64,000 nt of DNA, taken from NCBI GenBank assembly GCA_039519185.1, contig CM076849.1, forward strand, positions 75,189,621 to 75,253,620, written 5' to 3'. This document shows, piece by piece, positions 8,790 through 19,709 of this stretch. Each line of letters starts with the position of its first letter. The stretch's first letter is position 1. The DNA comes from Astragalus membranaceus. Taxonomy: Eukaryota > Streptophyta > Magnoliopsida > Fabales > Fabaceae. Position numbers and translations under genes: made by a program. The notes under the pieces are model-generated. The model did not search any database, was not told the DNA's origin, and saw only the letters and a program-made list of their open reading frames with translations.

Positions 8790-11700
8790 TTTTGATGGGA
8801 TGAATGTGATGTGATGCAGGAGTTTCTTTTTGCTTGCACGAATTTTTCTATGTTTGATGAATGCAATGTATGAATTTTATTTGTTTTGCTGTTCTTTTGT
8901 TCTTTTATTTCTAATCCCCTTTTTTTGTTTTCTAATTTCTTTTCTTTTGCCCTTTTATGCAGTGCTGGTATGCAAATGCAAAATTTTGGTATGTAATGCT
9001 CTTGCGTTTTGATGAAATGGCAGATGACATGCAATGGAAAACTTTTTCTTCTTTGCCTTTTTCCTATGAAATGTGAATATTGCTATTACGCGAAATAAAA
9101 TGATGAACAACATGGGATGTTTTAGCTTTCTTTTCTTCTATGAGATGCCAGTATTGATGTGATGCAACTGTATTGCTTTGATGTTTGAATGCAAATGTAT
9201 GCGGTGATTGACGCTTTGATGAATGGAATGCTCCTGTTCTAACTTCTGTTTGTTTCTTTTTGCTTCTTCTATGAAATGCAAACATTAATATGATGCAATG
9301 CTCTTATGTTTGATGATTGAATGACAAAGGAATGCTTGTGAAATGATGAATGATATGGAATGATGGATGACAGGGAATGTTTTTGTGTTGCTTTTGTGGT
9401 TTCTTTTCTTTGTTTTCTTTTTGCTTTCTTTGCTTTTTCTATGAAATATCTGATGCAAAATGTAATGCTCTAATGATGAATGACATGCAATGATTTTGTT
9501 CTTTTCCTTTTTTATGAAGTGCGAACATTAATATGATGCCAATGCAATGAAAAGATTTCTGCTTTTTCTTCTTTACTATTTTCTTCTATGAAATGCAAGT
9601 ATTAATATGGTGCAACTGATGTGGAACGTTTTTTTCTTTTTACTATGTGATGAATGCACAAAATGTGAATATGCAAATGTAATGTTTTGATGCATATGCC
9701 ATAATGCCTAGATGCATGAGGTAAACATTTTTGTGATGATGAGATGCGAGACTTTGAATGCAAGGACTTGAGATGATTATTGACCATTCTGTTGAAAAAT
9801 TGAATTTGATTCAAACTCTGGTGTTCTCAAGGTTTTTATTTACAAACAACCTCACTTGTTTTCTCTTTTTTTTTCATGATGACTGAATTTTAGATATCAC
9901 GTAAACATCTTGTGTTCTCTCCTTTGAAGCATTATCTAGTAAGCATGCATAGGAGTGCAAATGTGAATGAATGAGACGGTTAACTTGGAATTGGTTTAGG
10001 GCATGGACATTTATGGCAAGTGAAGGAGTGACAGACATGGTTATTGCCGAAGCTTATGAGGGACCAAGAGATACAAGATTGCCCTAATTCAGGTCTTTGA
10101 CGAGTGAATAACTTGCCCCTGTCTAGTGGTGACAACAACTAGGGGTGTAGAAGATGATGAATTGGGAACGCTTCAGCTCTTGGGATGAAAGCCGGAATGA
10201 AAGGGGTTTTGCTTCAACCCACAGGATTTGATGTTGCCCCAGTCATAACAAGGACAAAGCTGCCCCAATCAGAATGGCAAGGTCTTGTTTAGGATAGTGA
10301 GTTGAGAGATTGCCCCGGTGAGGTTTTTATGGGAATGAATGAGGTGAAGGAATGGGAATGCACTTGCCCCACTTTGGAATGACATTGACAACTGGAGTGA
10401 CATGGGATGGGCATTGAACAGACTTTCCCGAGACTAGGGTGTGTGGGTGGTGAAGAGAATGCCCCAACTTTTGGGTCTGAGTGGTATTCTCAGTGCAAAT
10501 CTTTGGTTCTCTACTGGTTTCTTGACTTTTGGTGCGAAAGAATCCTTACCTGGTGATCACTAAACCTTGTTTTAATGCATCTTGAATGTGTTTTGGAGTG
10601 CAAGTCCCTCTTTTTTATTTTGTCAGCTTTCTTTTTTCTGACTGTTCGTTTTTGTTTCCTCAGTTCTCTTTTTTTCTGAGGGTTTATTCTTTCTTGATCA
10701 GCTTTCTTTTTTCTGATCGTTTGTTTTTCTTTTGAGCAAACACATTGTACATAGATAAGCTTGTTCGTCCTAAGATTAGAATTTGAGAGAACAAAAGCAA
10801 CCGGTCATTGATCGGAATGGACTTTTCGGGATTGTGGTGTTTTGTGGAGGAAGGAGGGTTAGGCTTAATGAAGTGTTTGAGGCTAATGGGAGGATGAGTT
10901 TTGTTCGGCGTTGATTGACGGTTAATGGTCTACGAGGAAGATGGTTATTGGGCTTGTTTGGGCTCTGTTAAAGCAAATTCGTGTCTCATGGTAGAATGAC
11001 TAAGGGGTTTGATGTTGAGGCCAAAGGAAGTGTTTGGAGGTTTATGGAACCAGGTGATGGAATGATGGAGTGTTTGAAGGTTTATTTAGACAAGTATCTC
11101 TTGTATTTTGTGGTAACATGTACCAGCTCACCACTTACATTTCTTTTGTATTTTCTTTTGTTTTGGGATTTTCATTTTTGAATCCCCTTTTTTGATTTTC
11201 TCTTTTTCCCTTTTTTTTTTGTTTTATGATTCTTTTCCTTCTTTGACTCGGGTGAGCTGATAAAAAGTGATGCACTGCTTTTTTTATTTGGGGTGATCCT
11301 TGCCTAGGGTGATCTTTGGATTTTGGTTTTTCTTGGCTCAAGGTGGGTAGGAAAGAGACTTTCTGGGATTTTGGGGTTTTCGAGGAGATGGCCAAACTTC
11401 ATTTCAAATCCTGATTGCTTATTTCTATAAGACTTAACTTTAGAACAATAATTTATTTATCTTCATGTGTTTGCTCTTTTTTCCTTTTTTGTGCCCTAAT
11501 TTTTGCCTGGACCGCTCTTTGCGAGTTTTCAGTCCACCGGGCGCTCCTTTTTGCCTAGGCCGCCCTTTGCGGGTTTTCAACCTAGCGAGCTTGTTTTCTT
11601 GTTTATTATATTATTATTATTATTATTATTATTTTGTTTTTGAGAGACTTGCACTGAAGGAATATGATATTAATCAAGGGGAATTAATGATCACAGACCT

Positions 11701-13254
11701 GCCCCAGCATGGAGGACTTAAAGCATTAGAATGAACCAAAAGTCAAATACGCACTGATGGGGAGAATATGCACTTTATGGGTGGACGGGGCGGGACTAGA
11801 CTTGGACGGGAAACTGTGGTAAGGGAGGAAAACCAACGGACCCAAACAAGAGAATGTACTCATAGCGTGCACGCTCATTAGAAGAATGCTTCACAGAGAG
11901 TTAACATCAGTTAAAAATTTGTTTTTTCTTTGATACACTATTTCAGTCTTTTGTCATAGAATGGATGGGATGCAGTGCTTTTGAAAGAAATGCAAATGAG
12001 CTATTGATTTGAAAAACTGAGTGCCTTGGAACACCTTGAGTTTGCAACCAAGTAAGGATAAACTTTTTCAAAAAGGATGATTGTTTCGCAAGAACGTCTC
12101 GCTTCTCATCACAACTCTTATTTTATGCAATGAATGAATGAACAAATTATGATATGCAAGTATGATGCAAATGCGTGGAGAATGACCACTCGAAGAGTGT
12201 GGCTTATTCTAAATAATTTTGTTATTTTTAATGCAAGACAAAATATGGAATGCCAAAGCGAATGATGCAAGAATGATGCCCCTTTTTCAAAATGATTTTT
12301 TATTTTGATTTTTTATTTATTTTTAGAGGCGAGACAAGGTACGAAATGCCAATGCCCCCTTTTTCTTTTGAATGATGAAATATGCAGGAATGATGCTTTT
12401 TTCTAAATGATGATTTTTTTTAGAGGCAAGGCAAAGTATGAAATGTCAATGCCCCTTCCTTTTTTGAAAGATGTATGTATGGAGGAATGATGTATTTGAA
12501 CCAAAGTGATGAGGTTAATGAAATGGTGCATGAATGCTACATTTTGATGATTTTTATTCATGATTATGAATGAGATGCTTTCTTGTTTTCATTTTTTGTG
12601 CAATGAAATGTATGATACTCACAAAAAAAACATGTGTGGGAAGACATGGTTTTTATTGAATGGAAATGCATGCAAAATGAGAGGTTAATGTATTATTTTT
12701 CATGATGTGTGAAAAAGGACAACAATAATGCATGAGACGCGCTCCTAATAAGACACGATTTTTGGATCTTTCGAGAAAATTAGGGGGAAAAGCCTTAGTG
12801 AATGGAAGCGCACACGTGCGGAGAATGCACTCTTGACAAACCTAAATGAGATAGAGAAAAATGCATGTATGCAAACATGATGAAAATGCAAGGAAAATGA
12901 CCACTTGGGAAGTGGAATTGTTCTAAAAGACTTTCGAGTGTTTTTTATGCAAGATGAAAAATGAAATTCCTAGGCATGCAAGAATGATATTTTCAAAATG
13001 GTTTTTATTCTTTAGAGGCAAGACGAGATATGAAATGTCGATGCCTCCTCCCTTTTTTTTTGTAGAAATGATGACGTGAGGCAACCAATTGTCGTTACTC
13101 TGAGTAACTTGCATGAAACATTGAGTGGATCCTGACTCAATACTTCACGCAATATACTGAAATGCTTCGACATTTGGTTAACTCAAACTTGTTCTCTTAT
13201 TTGAAAACAAACCCCACTTGATAGGGTTAAAGTGCCCCGATACCGTAGAGTAAC

Positions 13255-13311
13255 ATCTCAAATTTGTAGTGCACAAACAAATTTGAGATATTACCCTTCG
13301 TCATTCGAAGG
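13255..13311. other. 13-bp perfect stem-loop and adjacent small hairpin
   Basis: ATCTCAAATTTGT (13255-13267) and ACAAATTTGAGAT (13277-13289) form a perfect 13-bp stem with a 9-nt loop. It is followed by CCTTCG...CGAAGG (about 13294-13311). It is in the 5' part of the element's internal region, not far from the PBS. Confidence 0.75.
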
Positions 13312-13489
13312 TGCGCTTTTACTTATTGAGCTTTTACATGAAGAGCTTTTCTATTTTTTTCTTTGTTTAGATAAGATGCATGCATTGGAAACTTTTCATT
13401 TTTTTTTTGGTTTTGGAACATGATTTTGAAAATTATTTGGAGATGCAAATGATTTATTGGAAAAAAAGGTTTTACAAAAAATGTGCTTG

Positions 13490-13548
13490 ACGGGGTATGA
13501 CCCGTTCCTACGTATCCCCATTGTAATGAGGAATCAAAGCTTACGTAG
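13490..13548. other. CTACGTA hairpin, internal copy B3
   Basis: ACGGG (13490-13494) pairs with CCCGT (13501-13505). CTACGTA (13508-13514) pairs with TACGTAG (13542-13548), enclosing CATT (13519-13522)/AATG (13525-13528). The flanking words GCTTGACG and TCAAAGC match the LTR copies while the paired bases differ. Confidence 0.72.
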
Positions 13549-14159
13549 TTCTACTGTGTATTTTTTGAAATAATGCTTGTGCATGAATGTCTCATCTTGG
13601 ATGAACTTGACGAGGATTTTTTTTTTGCGTGATTATAAATGAAATGCTTATGCTATGCAGATGATAATTGTTTTTTGTTTTATCTTTATGTAATGAAAGG
13701 GAATGCAAGATGAATGGTTTTTTTCTTTTCAAAATTGGAATTTTATGCTATGCAAATGATGCGATAATGCAGTGATGCAATGATGCAATGATGCTTTTTT
13801 TGTGTTTTTGCAGAAAGAGGATATTTACAGGTGGTGATTTGAAAATTTTCACACTATATGCCGCCTCATATAGGCGAAAAGGAAAAGCATATCTTTTTTG
13901 ATTTTCGAAAATTTTGAAGGGAAAATTGATTGAACTGAATGCAACAATGCAGCACACAATTTGGGAAGCCCTTGTGACCTAAAAAGGGGGTAGAACCTAT
14001 GATCTAAGGCACTTTAGGGATAATCTTCTCATCTAGCTCTATTCACACTCTCACAAAGGTCATCAGAGCCACAGTCCCTTTCAAGAAAATCCCCGTAAAT
14101 GCAGCAAACTGCTAGATACGAAGCATCATGAAAGAGCACAACTCTGATTGAAACTTTCG

Positions 14160-14204
14160 CGAGTAGCCAAACGGACAAAGGTCCTGATGGGCTCCCACTA
14201 CTCG
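14160..14204. other. AAAG-tetraloop hairpin, internal copy C3
   Basis: CGAGTAG (14160-14166) pairs with CTACTCG (14198-14204), and the inner stem GGAC (14173-14176)/GTCC (14181-14184) closes an AAAG loop. In the LTR copy at 4896-4907 the inner stem is GAAC/GTTC around the same loop, a two-sided change. Confidence 0.75.
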
Positions 14205-14685
14205 AATCCACTCATCCTATGGTATCCTAATAGACCTGGGTTATGGTCTCTTTCTCTAATCATATAGCCTCAAGGTACAAGTGTGTGTGTGCGAAGGGCA
14301 TTTCCTAAAAAAACTACCCCACCTGCAAATGAAAATCCGGAACAGTCCAGACAATAGAAAGCAAAAACATGTCGTCTACCCTAGGGTGCAATACCAATCA
14401 AATACAACTAATCTAGGGTGCCGACAACAATGCACTACTTACCTCAAGAAAGCGAGCAAAGAAGAAGGGGACATGACAAGAGAGGGGAAATATGCATGAG
14501 GGAACTAAGCATTTAAGCAAAGAAGTAACTATCTATTATTTTAAACAAAAGCAAACATGGAAGAAGAATGCATATGGATGCAACATGCTTATGAAAAAGA
14601 AGAAGAATAGAGGCAAAGCAAGAAGAAGAACCACACACTTAATTAATTAGGCTTGACCCATTTTCGAGAAAAAAAATGTTTTTTA

Positions 14686-14703
14686 TCCCCAGTGAAGTCG
14701 CCA
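14686..14703 (-). promoter_or_regulatory. Primer-binding site of the LARD-like element
   Basis: On the minus strand TGGCGACTTCACTGGGGA follows the 5' LTR after two bases. It begins with TGG, the complement of a tRNA CCA end, and has the TGGCGAC...CTGGGGA form seen in Tat/Ogre-type gypsy elements. The exact tRNA (possibly Arg) is inferred from memory of the family. Confidence 0.75.
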
Positions 14704-14705
14704 GT

Positions 14706-17450
14706 TGTTGCGCCCGAAAAAGTCTCCGAGGGGGAACCTTCCTCGTTCACAACTTTTCCTAAGACAATGAAGCCGCCACCAATATTTATTAAGGAAAATA
14801 TTAGGAAAACCTTTTTTAGAAAGCGATTGGTCTTGCGAAACTAGAGAATAGGGTTCGGGGGTCGGTTACGCGCAGGGAAGGTGTTAGCACCCCACACGTC
14901 CTCTCTACTGAGAGGGAACCTTTAATTAAATGTGTGGTTTTAGTGTGTTGACTTGAAAATACTTAATTTTGCCTCTCTACTTCTTATTAAAAAAATTCTT
15001 AATGAAAATCTTTATTTATTATGAAAAAGAAAAAGGGGGAAGAATGGTTTTTTTAGAAAAAAACGCTTGACGGGACAAGGCCCGCTCCTACGTATCTCCT
15101 GGTGCGATGGAGAACTCAAAGCTACGTAGTTCTTCTTTATCCTGAAAAAAGGTTTTTGTCTTTTATCTTTTTAGTGAGTTTTCGAAATCGGACGAGCATT
15201 TAGTGAATGATTAAACTAACCGAGGTTATGGGTAATCACCGCTAAGTACTCTTGAAAATGAGAGTCACTACCGCCAGTCAGACGAACAAAGGCTCTGATT
15301 GACTACTAGTAGCGACTCGTTTTTATTTGTTCTTTAGAAAGGGGTTTTCGAAAGAGATTGATTGGCACGAATGATCAAACTAACAAAAGTTATGGGTGAT
15401 CATCGCTTGTTGTTTTTTTGGGAAAAAAGACATCGCCACCAATGGCTAGACGAACAAAGGTTCTGATTAACCACTAGCGACGATGGGTTGAAAATGATTT
15501 TAGAAAGGAAAAGGTTTTTGTTCTGAAAATGATCTTGGTTTGTAAAAGTGATTCTTTTTTGTTACGAAAAGAACTCTTTTTTTGTTATGCAAATGCTAAT
15601 TTTTATGGTTGCGCTTGACGAGAATGTGACTCGCTCCTACGTATCCCAAATGGGAATCAAAGCGACGTAGTTCTAACTAGCCTTGAAAGTGAAAATCTTT
15701 TTGCTTTGGTTTTGAAAAGTGAGGGGTGCTCATGATGATCAAACTAACAAAGGTTATGGGTGATCATCACTAACACTTGCTATGACTTTTGATGCTTAGG
15801 AAAATATCTTTTGAAATTGAAAGCATTCATGATAATCAAACTAACAAAGGTTATGGGTGATTATCACTAGTAGCTTATGCATATGAAAATATCCTTTTTT
15901 GAAATTTAGGCTCTTAGGACAACCAAACTAACAAAGGTTATGGGTGATTGTCACTAGTCACCATTTTCATGCTATGCCATTTAGAAAAGAAAGTAATGAA
16001 TGCAAATCGAATCCATAGGCAAACAACAATCTCATTTGAATTCTTGAGCAAATATTAGCCTAAACTACACATGTTAGACCACAACACATGAATTGGGCAT
16101 TAAGCAAAAATACAAGAGTGGGCAAGATTGAACCTAAATGCACATCTAGTGGAAGATGCTAGGCGAGAACCATACTCAAATATTTCTACAAAACGCAAGG
16201 GAATCTAAATGCACATCTAGTGGAAGATGCAATATATGGAATTGACCTATCTAAGTGTTGATGATATTCTTATATGAGAGTGGACAATGAAATTGTTAGC
16301 TTAAGGAAAAGAGTTGCCTCAATCATGATCATAGGCAAGCGAGTTATTTAGCAACCAAAGTATCAAAGAATGTTGAAGCCCTTTGGTCAATCCTCACACT
16401 TAAGATTAAGTGCACAAGTGCACAAGTGTGAATCACCTTGCCAATCATCAACAAAAACAAGTTTATTAAAGAAAACCCAAACCCTAATTTTTTATGTTAA
16501 AACCTAGGAGCATACATACCCTAGATCAACTATTATTCATCCTCAAATCATGATATAAACAAAAGCATTCAAGAACCCTAAACCTAGGCCCATGGCCGAA
16601 TGCTATCATGCTTGAAATGGGTTTCTTATTTTGTGAAAGTTATGCCAACAAGAATGAATATGCAAGGAAAGGAGAGAAAACACAACAACAACTAACACAT
16701 CACATTTTTATGAGAATATGCGAAATACAACATGCCATAAAACAACATTTTATTTCATGAAAGGCAAGGATTAAGATCCGAATCAACACAAATCAACATT
16801 TATTAAAGGGTGAGAAGCACCATAAGCACCCAAGCCTCCCTAAGTGCTTGTCAAAGTGCTTATGACACCTCTCACCAACAACAATCAACAATATGAGAAT
16901 ATGAAGATGATAGGATGAATGTTTTTTATATTTTTGAAGAAATACTCAAAGATGATGCAATGTTTTAAGGATTACCTTAGCTTTGAGCTAGAAAGTGAGA
17001 TGAGAAGATGAAGCTAGACACAACTCAACAAGACTCCAATATTCTTCAAAGAAGTACCCACTTGATGATGATGCTTGAACTTTGAATGAGAAAATGGAGG
17101 GAGTATGTGAAAGAGGGATGCAAATGAGGTGAGTTGTTTGTTAGGGTTTTTGGTGTAGGAGAAATGGGAAGGTTCCTTTGAGATGAAAGAAAAAATAAGA
17201 GGAAGTGAGTGAGTGGAGAGGGGCTACGAATTTGGTCTCTTTTTATAGGGAGGAGAGGAGTGAGTTGTTCTTATTCAAATCCTTGGGAGGCCAAAGATCT
17301 AATGGGTTTAAGGTTGTGAGAGGGAAATAAAGAAATTAGTGTGTATTTAGTGGTGTAGAGAGAAGGAAGGTAAAAATATGTTGTGTATTGAATGTTATTG
17401 GACTCAAAGGTGTGCTTGTCATGATGAAAGGCTTTTTGTGATGTGTACTT
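14706..17450 (-). repeat. 5' LTR of the LARD-like element, truncated
   Basis: It matches 4150-6895 almost base for base at an offset of 10556 for most of its length. Homology stops at GTACTTGA (about 17450), so about 610 bp of the outer end is missing. The next bases are CGGCGGCGGGAGAGCCC, unrelated to the other LTR. All hairpins described in the 3' LTR are present. Confidence 0.9.
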
Positions 17451-17462
17451 GACGGCGGCGGG

Positions 17463-17789
17463 AGAGCCCTCTATAATGATTCAGTATATATTTTAGTATT
17501 TTTTTAATGATTCAGTATATATTGAGGATAATTTTTTGTATGTTATTAAAGATTAAGATTGACAGGATGCAAGTTGTAATTGCTGCCGTTTGAAGGTATG
17601 CATCAATTCATTCTAAAAAAGAAGAGGATTCAAAGGGATATGAATGGAAAATAATAGACCTGATATGAATGGTATTTCTATTTTAGCAATCAAATGTGAA
17701 TACCATTACGTTGATAAAAGTCGAGCAAGTTTATTACATGTTTTTAGTATTAATATGCATATATATTGTTGCTCTTTATAGAGGGCTCT
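17463..17789. mobile_element. 327-bp segment with 14-bp terminal inverted repeats
   Basis: AGAGCCCTCTATAA at 17463-17476 is exactly inverted at 17776-17789. The inside is AT-rich and non-coding. No target-site duplication was found, so it may be a MITE relic or a chance palindrome at the truncation junction. A TA dinucleotide run follows (about 17790-17811). Confidence 0.4.
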
Positions 17790-17929
17790 TTATATATATA
17801 TATATATATATTATTTAGTTTCTGAATTTGAAAAAAACTGAAAAACTGAAATTTATTTTTTTTGTTAAAAAGTATTTTTATAATTATCCAATGGATTTAA
17901 AAAATATATTGAATGGATCACAACCATCC

Positions 17930-18115
17930 ACAAAATTAAACAAAAAATTATGGGCCTTGGGGCTGGCCCTAGCCCACTGGGGCTTGGGGCCATGTGGGCT
18001 TATGAAATGTGGGCTTTTTGACCCATGGGCCTTTTGGCCCATAGGCCTTTTGGCCCTAGGGCCACGTGGGGCTGGGGCTGGGCTGGCCCATATGGGCCAA
18101 ATTGACAGCTCTACC
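17930..18115. repeat. TGGGCC/GGCCCA-rich block
   Basis: About a dozen GGGCC/GGCCC words occur in 180 bp of otherwise AT-rich DNA. The 96-residue open frame across it (Trp/Gly/Leu-rich) is a by-product of the repeat. From 18120 to 19480 I see no gene, only AT-rich sequence, a 22-bp direct repeat at 18300-18344 and one MITE. Confidence 0.6.
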
Positions 18116-18653
18116 TAGACATCCACTTTATTCACAATAAATACATTATTTTAAAAGTCAAATAAGAAGGAATGAAATAGCTAATATAAAAAAAATCTTT
18201 TAATATAATGATCACATTGGCATGTTATATCCGATTTTTAGAACCTGTTTTTTTGTTACAACAATTAGTTAATATCATTTCAAATCTTCATACGTTTCCT
18301 TAATTGATGTACAACATTAGCTTAATTGATGTACAACATTAGCTTAGTTTTAATACTATCTGTGTCTCATTTTTTTCCTGTATTTTTAATTAAGAAAGTC
18401 GAACCAAAAATCGATTCAACAGTGGAGTGGAAGTGTATCTACTAAAATTGTTTGAACATAACTAATATATTTGCCGAATATGATGGTTTAAAAATGAAAT
18501 TAACTCCTTCCAAAGTAGTATGTCCAATGAAACGTGAGTTAACTCCAAGTGTAAACAACTAACTATTGAAAGTAGTTGGTAAATTGTTGTTGGTAAGCTA
18601 AAGAAAACCAAATGAGTTTAAAATAGGCCTGGGATTCAAATCATGAAGACTAA

Positions 18654-18776
18654 GAGCCTATTTGAATTGATTTTAAAAACCTGTTTTCTGTTTTGTAAAA
18701 TTTAAGAAAAACCATTTGTTCTTTGAAAATTTTAGAAAACTAAAAACTGTTTTGAAAAAAGATTTCAAACAAGCTC
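18654..18776. mobile_element. PIF/Harbinger (Tourist)-like MITE
   Basis: The 123-bp segment has ends GAGCCTATTTGAA and TTCAAACAAGCTC, which are inverted with two mismatches, and is flanked by TAA on both sides (18651-18653 and 18777-18779). This 3-bp duplication is typical of the superfamily. Confidence 0.6.
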
Positions 18777-19534
18777 TAACAATTCCTCTTTTTCTTAATT
18801 AATTAACCACTAACATTTATCTATAAAATAACAATATAAAAAATTTAAGGAACTCACTTAAAAATATATGAAAAATGTAGTACTGAGATACTGCTACGCT
18901 TGCATAAGAGGCCGAAAAAGTGTACACAATGTAGACAACATATATACTTCAAAGTTCAAACCAACAACAAATACTAGTACTTGAAATTATATATGGCAAA
19001 ATTTCAAAATAATGATTGAAATTGAGTAAAAAAAATTAATCATTGAAATAAAAACAACAATCACATTGAATCAATAGCTTAGTTAAATTATTTCTTAAAA
19101 TTATCCAGGAGGAACTAATATGATGTTGAACTTTTAATTTTAAATCATTTGGAAATTCATTAATTTTAATGACGAAATTTTTATTGATTGAGAAAATTTT
19201 ATTAATTAATTTTAATTTTAAATCATTTGTGATTCATTCCATTGAGTACCAGCAAGATATTGATATTATTGATTGAGAAAATAATAGTGAATATTTAATG
19301 ACAATATATTTATTAGAAAGTGAAGTATTTAATAAAATATCAGCAAAACCATTAGCATATTTTAGCCGCTACGTAGATAAATAACCATGTCAGATCCACA
19401 TAGGAACCTATAAAATATTATATTATATGATGAAAATACAGAGACCTTTTTTAAATTAACATATAATGCAAAAATTCCAAATAGCAAAATTAGTACTGAT
19501 CAAAGCCTTGCCAGTAGTTTTCTTGACTTGCAAA

Positions 19535-19688
19535 GCTGAAATGACAAAAATAGTATGGCTCAGAAAGACAGGGAGAAAGGTAATAGACTGTATGGTCAAA
19601 CTAATTGTTAGCTTATAAACTGAAATTGAAAGATCAGAAAATAAAGAACATGTCCAAAAACAAGTAATGAATTAGAAAAGGGCATACC
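19535..19688 (-). other. Possible 3' UTR intron of the phosphotransferase gene
   Basis: After the stop, minus-strand CCTTTAG is followed by GTATGCC (donor at 19687), and TCATTTCAG precedes CTTTGCAAGTC (acceptor, next exon from 19535). A 152-bp intron in the 3' UTR is plausible but only transcript data could show it. Confidence 0.35.
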
Positions 19689-19709
19689 TAAAGGAAATCT
19701 AGAGTAGAT

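Larger units (their letters stand above)
7506..14705 (-). other. Non-coding internal region of the LARD-like element
   Basis: The 7.2 kb has no open frame resembling any retroelement protein; the longest frames are low-complexity. It is built from degenerate repeats: a 31-bp tandem repeat, a duplicated block with GCATGCAATGCAAATGCC, many copies of a CTATGAAATGCAAACATTAAT-like unit between 9060 and 9620, a TTTAGAGGCAAGAC-type unit at about 12326, 12420 and 13010, and many TGCCCC boxes between 10080 and 10460. Pyrimidine-rich tracts (TTTTC and TTTCTTT) are frequent on the plus strand. It resembles the long untranslated regions of Tat/Ogre elements rather than a decayed coding region. Confidence 0.75.
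4150..17450 (-). mobile_element. Large non-coding LTR retrotransposon (LARD-like, Tat/Ogre-type ends)
   Basis: Two near-identical blocks, 4150-7505 and 14706-17450, flank 7200 bp of internal sequence. The complete block begins TGTTGCGCCCG and ends GGTATGACA. Read on the minus strand, the internal region starts with a primer-binding site 2 nt from the LTR and ends with a purine tract touching the other LTR, which fixes the orientation. No gag, protease, RT or integrase frame exists on either strand inside, so it must be mobilised in trans. I counted about 18 differences over 2.74 kb of LTR (under 1 percent), so the insertion is young. The outer end of the 5' LTR is missing, so a target-site duplication cannot be tested (left flank GAGCA at 4145-4149). 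Confidence 0.88.

Noticed and set aside
8501..9034. 177-residue Lys/Glu-rich open frame on the minus strand
   Set aside because: It arises from the TTTTC microsatellite and pyrimidine-rich tracts of the LARD-like element.
17828..18118. 96-residue frame rich in Trp, Gly and Leu
   Set aside because: It reads through GGGCC repeats; no start context or family.
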